From positions 1 through 14,670 of the forward strand of contig JAEWOA010000299.1 in NCBI GenBank assembly GCA_023461115.1: a DNA stretch of 14,670 nucleotides, given 5' to 3'. This document shows, piece after piece, positions 12,139-14,670 of the stretch. The notes beneath the pieces are model-generated. The model did not search any database. It was given only the letters and a program-made list of their open reading frames with translations, and was not told the origin of the DNA. Every line of letters begins with the position of its first letter. The first letter of the stretch is position 1. This DNA is from Actinomycetes bacterium (GTDB lineage: Bacteria; Actinomycetota; Actinomycetes; Actinomycetales; Cellulomonadaceae). A program made the translations under genes and the position numbers.

Positions 12139-13575
12139 TTGTCGCCCGACCTGCGCCAACGCCATTCGTTCGTCGTGATCGCCAACCGCCTGCCCGTCGA
12201 TGTCACGGTCGCCGAGGACGGATCAGTGGACTGGACGCGCTCGCCCGGCGGCCTCGTCACCGCGCTGGCGCCGGTGATGGCAGACGCGGACGGCGCCTGG
12301 GTGGGCTGGGGCGGCGCCGCGGACCTCGAGCTCGAGCCGTTCGACGTGGACGGGACCCACCTGGTGCCGGTCTCCCTGAGCGAGGACGACCTCGAGAAGT
12401 TCTACGAGGGCTTCGCCAACGACACCCTGTGGCCGCTGTACCACGACGTCATCTCGGCGCCCGCGTTCCACCGGCAGTGGTGGGACGCCTACCAGCGGGT
12501 CAACCAGCGGTTCGCGGACGCGGCGGCGCACCAGGCGGCGCCCGGCGCGACCGTGTGGGTGCACGACTACCAGCTGCAGCTGGTGCCCAAGATGCTGCGC
12601 GAGCAGCGCCCTGACCTGCGGATCGGGTACTTCCACCACATCCCGTTCCCGCCGCTGGAGATCTTCGCGCAGCTCCCGTGGCGCAAGCAGGTGGTCGAAG
12701 GGCTGCTGGGGGCGGACCTGATCGGGTTCCAGCGGGGCGGGGACGCCGCGAACTTCGTGCGTGTGGTGCGGCGGCTCACGGACCTGACCACGCGCGGCCA
12801 GGTGGTGACGCTGACGAAGCACGGCCGCGTCGAGCGGCACGTGCGCGCGGCGGCGTTCCCGATCTCGATCGACTCGGGCGCGTTCGACGAGCTGGCGCGC
12901 ACGCCCGAGGTCCAGGCGCGCGCCAAGGAGATCCGCACCGAGCTCGGCAACCCCAAGACGCTGCTGCTGGGCGTCGACCGCCTCGACTACACCAAGGGCA
13001 TCCGGCACCGCATCAAGGCGTACGGCGAGTTGTTGGCGGACGGGCGGCTCTCGGCGAGCGACACCACCTTGGTGCAGGTCGCGAGCCCGTCACGGGAGAA
13101 CGTCGACGCCTACGCACAGCTACGCGACGAGGTCGAGCTGCTGGTGGGGCGCATCAACGGCGACCACGGCGTCGTCGGGACCGCGCCCGTGCAGTACCTC
13201 CACCAGTCGTTCCCCATGGAGGAGATGGCGGCGCTGTACCTCGCGGCCGACGTCATGCTCGTCACCGCACTGCGCGACGGCATGAACCTCGTCGCCAAGG
13301 AGTACGTCGCCGCCCGGTCCGACGACCGGGGGGCACTGGTCCTGTCGGAGTTCACGGGCGCGGCCGACGAGCTGCACGGCGCGATCCTGGTGAACCCGCA
13401 CGACATCGACGGCATGAAGGACGCCATCACCTACGCGGTGCACCTGGACGCGCGCGAGGCCCGCAAGCGGATGCGCCGCCTGCGCCGCCGCGTGCTGGGG
13501 CACGACGTGCAGGCCTGGTCGCGCGAGTTCCTCGCGGTCCTGACCGCTGTGCCCGCGCGGGGCGAGCATGTCTGA
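12139..13575 (+). CDS. otsA: Trehalose-6-phosphate synthase
   Basis: Glycosyltransferase family 20 enzyme making trehalose 6-phosphate from glucose 6-phosphate and a nucleotide-glucose; first step of the OtsAB pathway, cytoplasmic. It has 478 aa, a usual length for the family. The start is TTG at 12139: TGGAG lies 8 nt upstream and the first strand ([10 protein letters not shown]) begins only at residue 11, leaving no good later start. Visible motifs: Arg17 in ANRLPV, SPGGL (35-39), HDYQ (142-145), FHHIPFP (165-171), nucleotide-sugar residues Arg281 and Lys286 in [10 protein letters not shown], and [15 protein letters not shown] with Asp380 and Glu388. All are intact. The stop overlaps the start of otsB by 8 bp, so the two are translated together. 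It is divergent from the Ser/Thr kinase. Confidence 0.97.
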   Translation: MSPDLRQRHSFVVIANRLPVDVTVAEDGSVDWTRSPGGLVTALAPVMADADGAWVGWGGAADLELEPFDVDGTHLVPVSLSEDDLEKFYEGFANDTLWPLYHDVISAPAFHRQWWDAYQRVNQRFADAAAHQAAPGATVWVHDYQLQLVPKMLREQRPDLRIGYFHHIPFPPLEIFAQLPWRKQVVEGLLGADLIGFQRGGDAANFVRVVRRLTDLTTRGQVVTLTKHGRVERHVRAAAFPISIDSGAFDELARTPEVQARAKEIRTELGNPKTLLLGVDRLDYTKGIRHRIKAYGELLADGRLSASDTTLVQVASPSRENVDAYAQLRDEVELLVGRINGDHGVVGTAPVQYLHQSFPMEEMAALYLAADVMLVTALRDGMNLVAKEYVAARSDDRGALVLSEFTGAADELHGAILVNPHDIDGMKDAITYAVHLDAREARKRMRRLRRRVLGHDVQAWSREFLAVLTAVPARGEHV

Positions 13576-14368
13576 CGCGCGCGACGAAGTCGGCCCCCGC
13601 GTGGTCGACGACGAGGGCGGGACGCTCGACGACGCGCTCGCCCGTCTGGCCCGCCGACGGCCGCTGCTGGTCGCGCTCGACTTCGACGGCACGCTCGCGC
13701 CGCTGCAGGACGACCCCGCCCGGTCACGCGTGATCCCGCAGGGCGTGCCGGTGCTCGCGCGGGTCGCGGCGGCCCCCGACGTCGCGCTCGCGCTGGTCTC
13801 CGGCCGCGCGCTGGGTGACCTGCACAAGCTCGCCGAGGTCCCCGCGGGCACGTACCTGATCGGCAGCCACGGCGCCGAGCGCGCGCGCGTCACCAAGCAC
13901 GGGCTCGACCGCGACGTCGTGCGGCTCACCGACGACCAGGCCGACCGCCTCGCGACCCTCGGCGCCCAGGCGTCCCAGATAGCGCGCGGGCGCGACGGGG
14001 TGTGGGTGGAGGCCAAGCCGACCGCGGTCGTCGTGCACACCCGCCTGGCCGAGCGGTCCGACGCGGCGGCGGCCGAGCGGGAGGCGCTCGCGCTGGGCGA
14101 GCGCGTGGGCACCGGCGTGCTGCACGGCAAGGACGTCGTGGAGATCACCGTGCTGCGCGCCGACAAGGGCTCGGCGCTGGCCGCGCTGCGCGACGAGCTC
14201 GGCGCGCGCGGCGTGCTGTACGCGGGCGACGACGTGACCGACGAGCACGCGTTCGCGGTCCTGGCCGACGACGACGTGACGATCAAGGTGGGCGACGGCC
14301 CGACGGCCGCGCGCTTCCGGGTGGAGACCCCCACCGCACTCGTCGCCCACCTGGCCACGCTCACCTGA
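13568..14368 (+). CDS. otsB: Trehalose-6-phosphate phosphatase
   Basis: HAD-superfamily phosphatase that converts trehalose 6-phosphate to trehalose, the stress-protectant sugar. It has 266 aa. The ATG at 13568 overlaps the otsA end by 8 bp and follows GGGGCGAG. HAD motif I is DFDGTL with nucleophile Asp38 and acid Asp40, motif II VSGR (77-80), motif III Lys200 and motif IV GDDVTDE with Asp221/Asp222. The substrate-cap strings GSHGAE (99-104) and VEAK (147-150) are those typical of OtsB. The N-terminal 30 residues are acidic and probably disordered. All key residues are present, so the OtsAB pathway should be functional. Confidence 0.96.
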   Translation: MSDARDEVGPRVVDDEGGTLDDALARLARRRPLLVALDFDGTLAPLQDDPARSRVIPQGVPVLARVAAAPDVALALVSGRALGDLHKLAEVPAGTYLIGSHGAERARVTKHGLDRDVVRLTDDQADRLATLGAQASQIARGRDGVWVEAKPTAVVVHTRLAERSDAAAAEREALALGERVGTGVLHGKDVVEITVLRADKGSALAALRDELGARGVLYAGDDVTDEHAFAVLADDDVTIKVGDGPTAARFRVETPTALVAHLATLT

Positions 14369-14388
14369 CCCCTGCCGGCCCGGCGCGT

Positions 14389-14394
14389 TACCGT
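14389..14394 (+). promoter_or_regulatory. -10 box for the leaderless 3' gene
   Basis: TACCGT with 6 nt before the GTG at 14401, the same octamer TACCGTGC as before the kinase at 11987. It suggests the last gene has its own promoter 20 bp after the otsB stop. Confidence 0.5.
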
Positions 14395-14400
14395 GCAGGG

Positions 14401-14670
14401 GTGGCCGGCCGGATGGTCGCGGTGCAGCTCGACGAACAGCTCGACGAGGAGCAGTCGGGCGGGCCGCGCTCGGCCCGCGCACGGTCCGGCCTGCGCGCCG
14501 TGCGCTGGTGGATGTGGTGCTGCGCGGTGCTCGTCGTCGGCGCGCTCGTCGGCGCCCAAGCGCTGCTGGACGCGCGCGACCGCGAGCGCACGGCCCGTCT
14601 GGCGGACGTCCCCGGCGTGCTGCGGCCCGTAGCGGCGCCGCTGCGCGCGCTGTGGCACATCTCCGAGGAC
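14401..14670 (+). CDS. Membrane protein, 5' part only (window end)
   Basis: An open frame runs from GTG 14401 to the window end with no stop; 90 codons are visible. The start is supported by TACCGT 6 nt upstream (leaderless geometry). Residues 1-20 are acidic, 21-36 are Arg-rich (GPRSARARSGLRAVR), 36-56 form one hydrophobic anchor (WWMWCCAVLVVGALVGAQALL), then LDARDRERTARLADVPGVL and PLRALWHISED. A basic cytoplasmic side before a single anchor implies an outward-facing C-terminal domain. The strand-like LRALWHISED just after the anchor resembles the start of PQQ-type (BamB-like) beta-propeller proteins of Cellulomonas, as far as I remember them; this is only a suggestion. It starts 32 bp after otsB but probably has its own promoter. 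Confidence 0.7.
   Translation, partial: MAGRMVAVQLDEQLDEEQSGGPRSARARSGLRAVRWWMWCCAVLVVGALVGAQALLDARDRERTARLADVPGVLRPVAAPLRALWHISED

Noticed and set aside
10002..12614. 870-aa plus-strand open frame opposite the kinase and into otsA
   Set aside because: It is Arg/Val/Asp-rich shadow reading of a high-GC gene on the other strand, without ribosome site or domain. The kinase on the minus strand has all catalytic motifs.

Overview
The window is chromosomal DNA of a high-GC Gram-positive bacterium (Actinomycetota, most like Cellulomonas or a close relative in the Micrococcales). The signs are very high GC, GTG and TTG starts, several apparently leaderless genes with a TAnnnT box 6-7 nt before the start codon, a PknB-type kinase and an otsAB trehalose operon. 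This placement is inferred from style; no search was run.

Layout. Positions 36-1895 (minus) hold a three-gene operon: an alternate-signal exported protein, a SipW/ER-type signal peptidase, and a larger exported protein sharing a domain with the first. A 251-bp intergenic region with a strong dyad separates it from a plus-strand cytoplasmic SGNH hydrolase (2147-2986). Positions 2979-6701 (minus) hold a five-gene operon, in transcription order: TasA/camelysin-like protein, second SipW-type peptidase, protein with a C-terminal LAATG sorting signal, second TasA-like protein, and a 428-aa exported protein with three cysteine-bounded repeats. Upstream are a histidine kinase (minus) and a divergent NarL-type response regulator (plus). 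Then come tRNA-Thr(UGU), a perfect 19-bp hairpin terminator, a membrane-anchored DsbA-like thioredoxin-fold protein, a Ser/Thr kinase with an acidic linker and multi-pass C-terminus, otsA-otsB, and the first 90 codons of a membrane protein cut by the window end.

Most interesting part. About 40% of the window is devoted to two separate SipW-type export modules. Each pairs its own S/H/D signal peptidase with its own style of substrate signal: TSAAW(T/Q)D in the five-gene operon and SASA..LGV in the three-gene operon. The five-gene operon looks like an actinobacterial counterpart of the Bacillus tapA-sipW-tasA matrix-fibre operon, with a sortase-anchored protein where TapA would be. That functional reading is inference. 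The nearby two-component pair and the disulfide-type DsbA-like protein could plausibly serve these cysteine-containing surface proteins, but the sequence does not prove a link.

No gene-free stretch exceeds 300 bases. No transposase, CRISPR array, phage gene or replication origin was seen.
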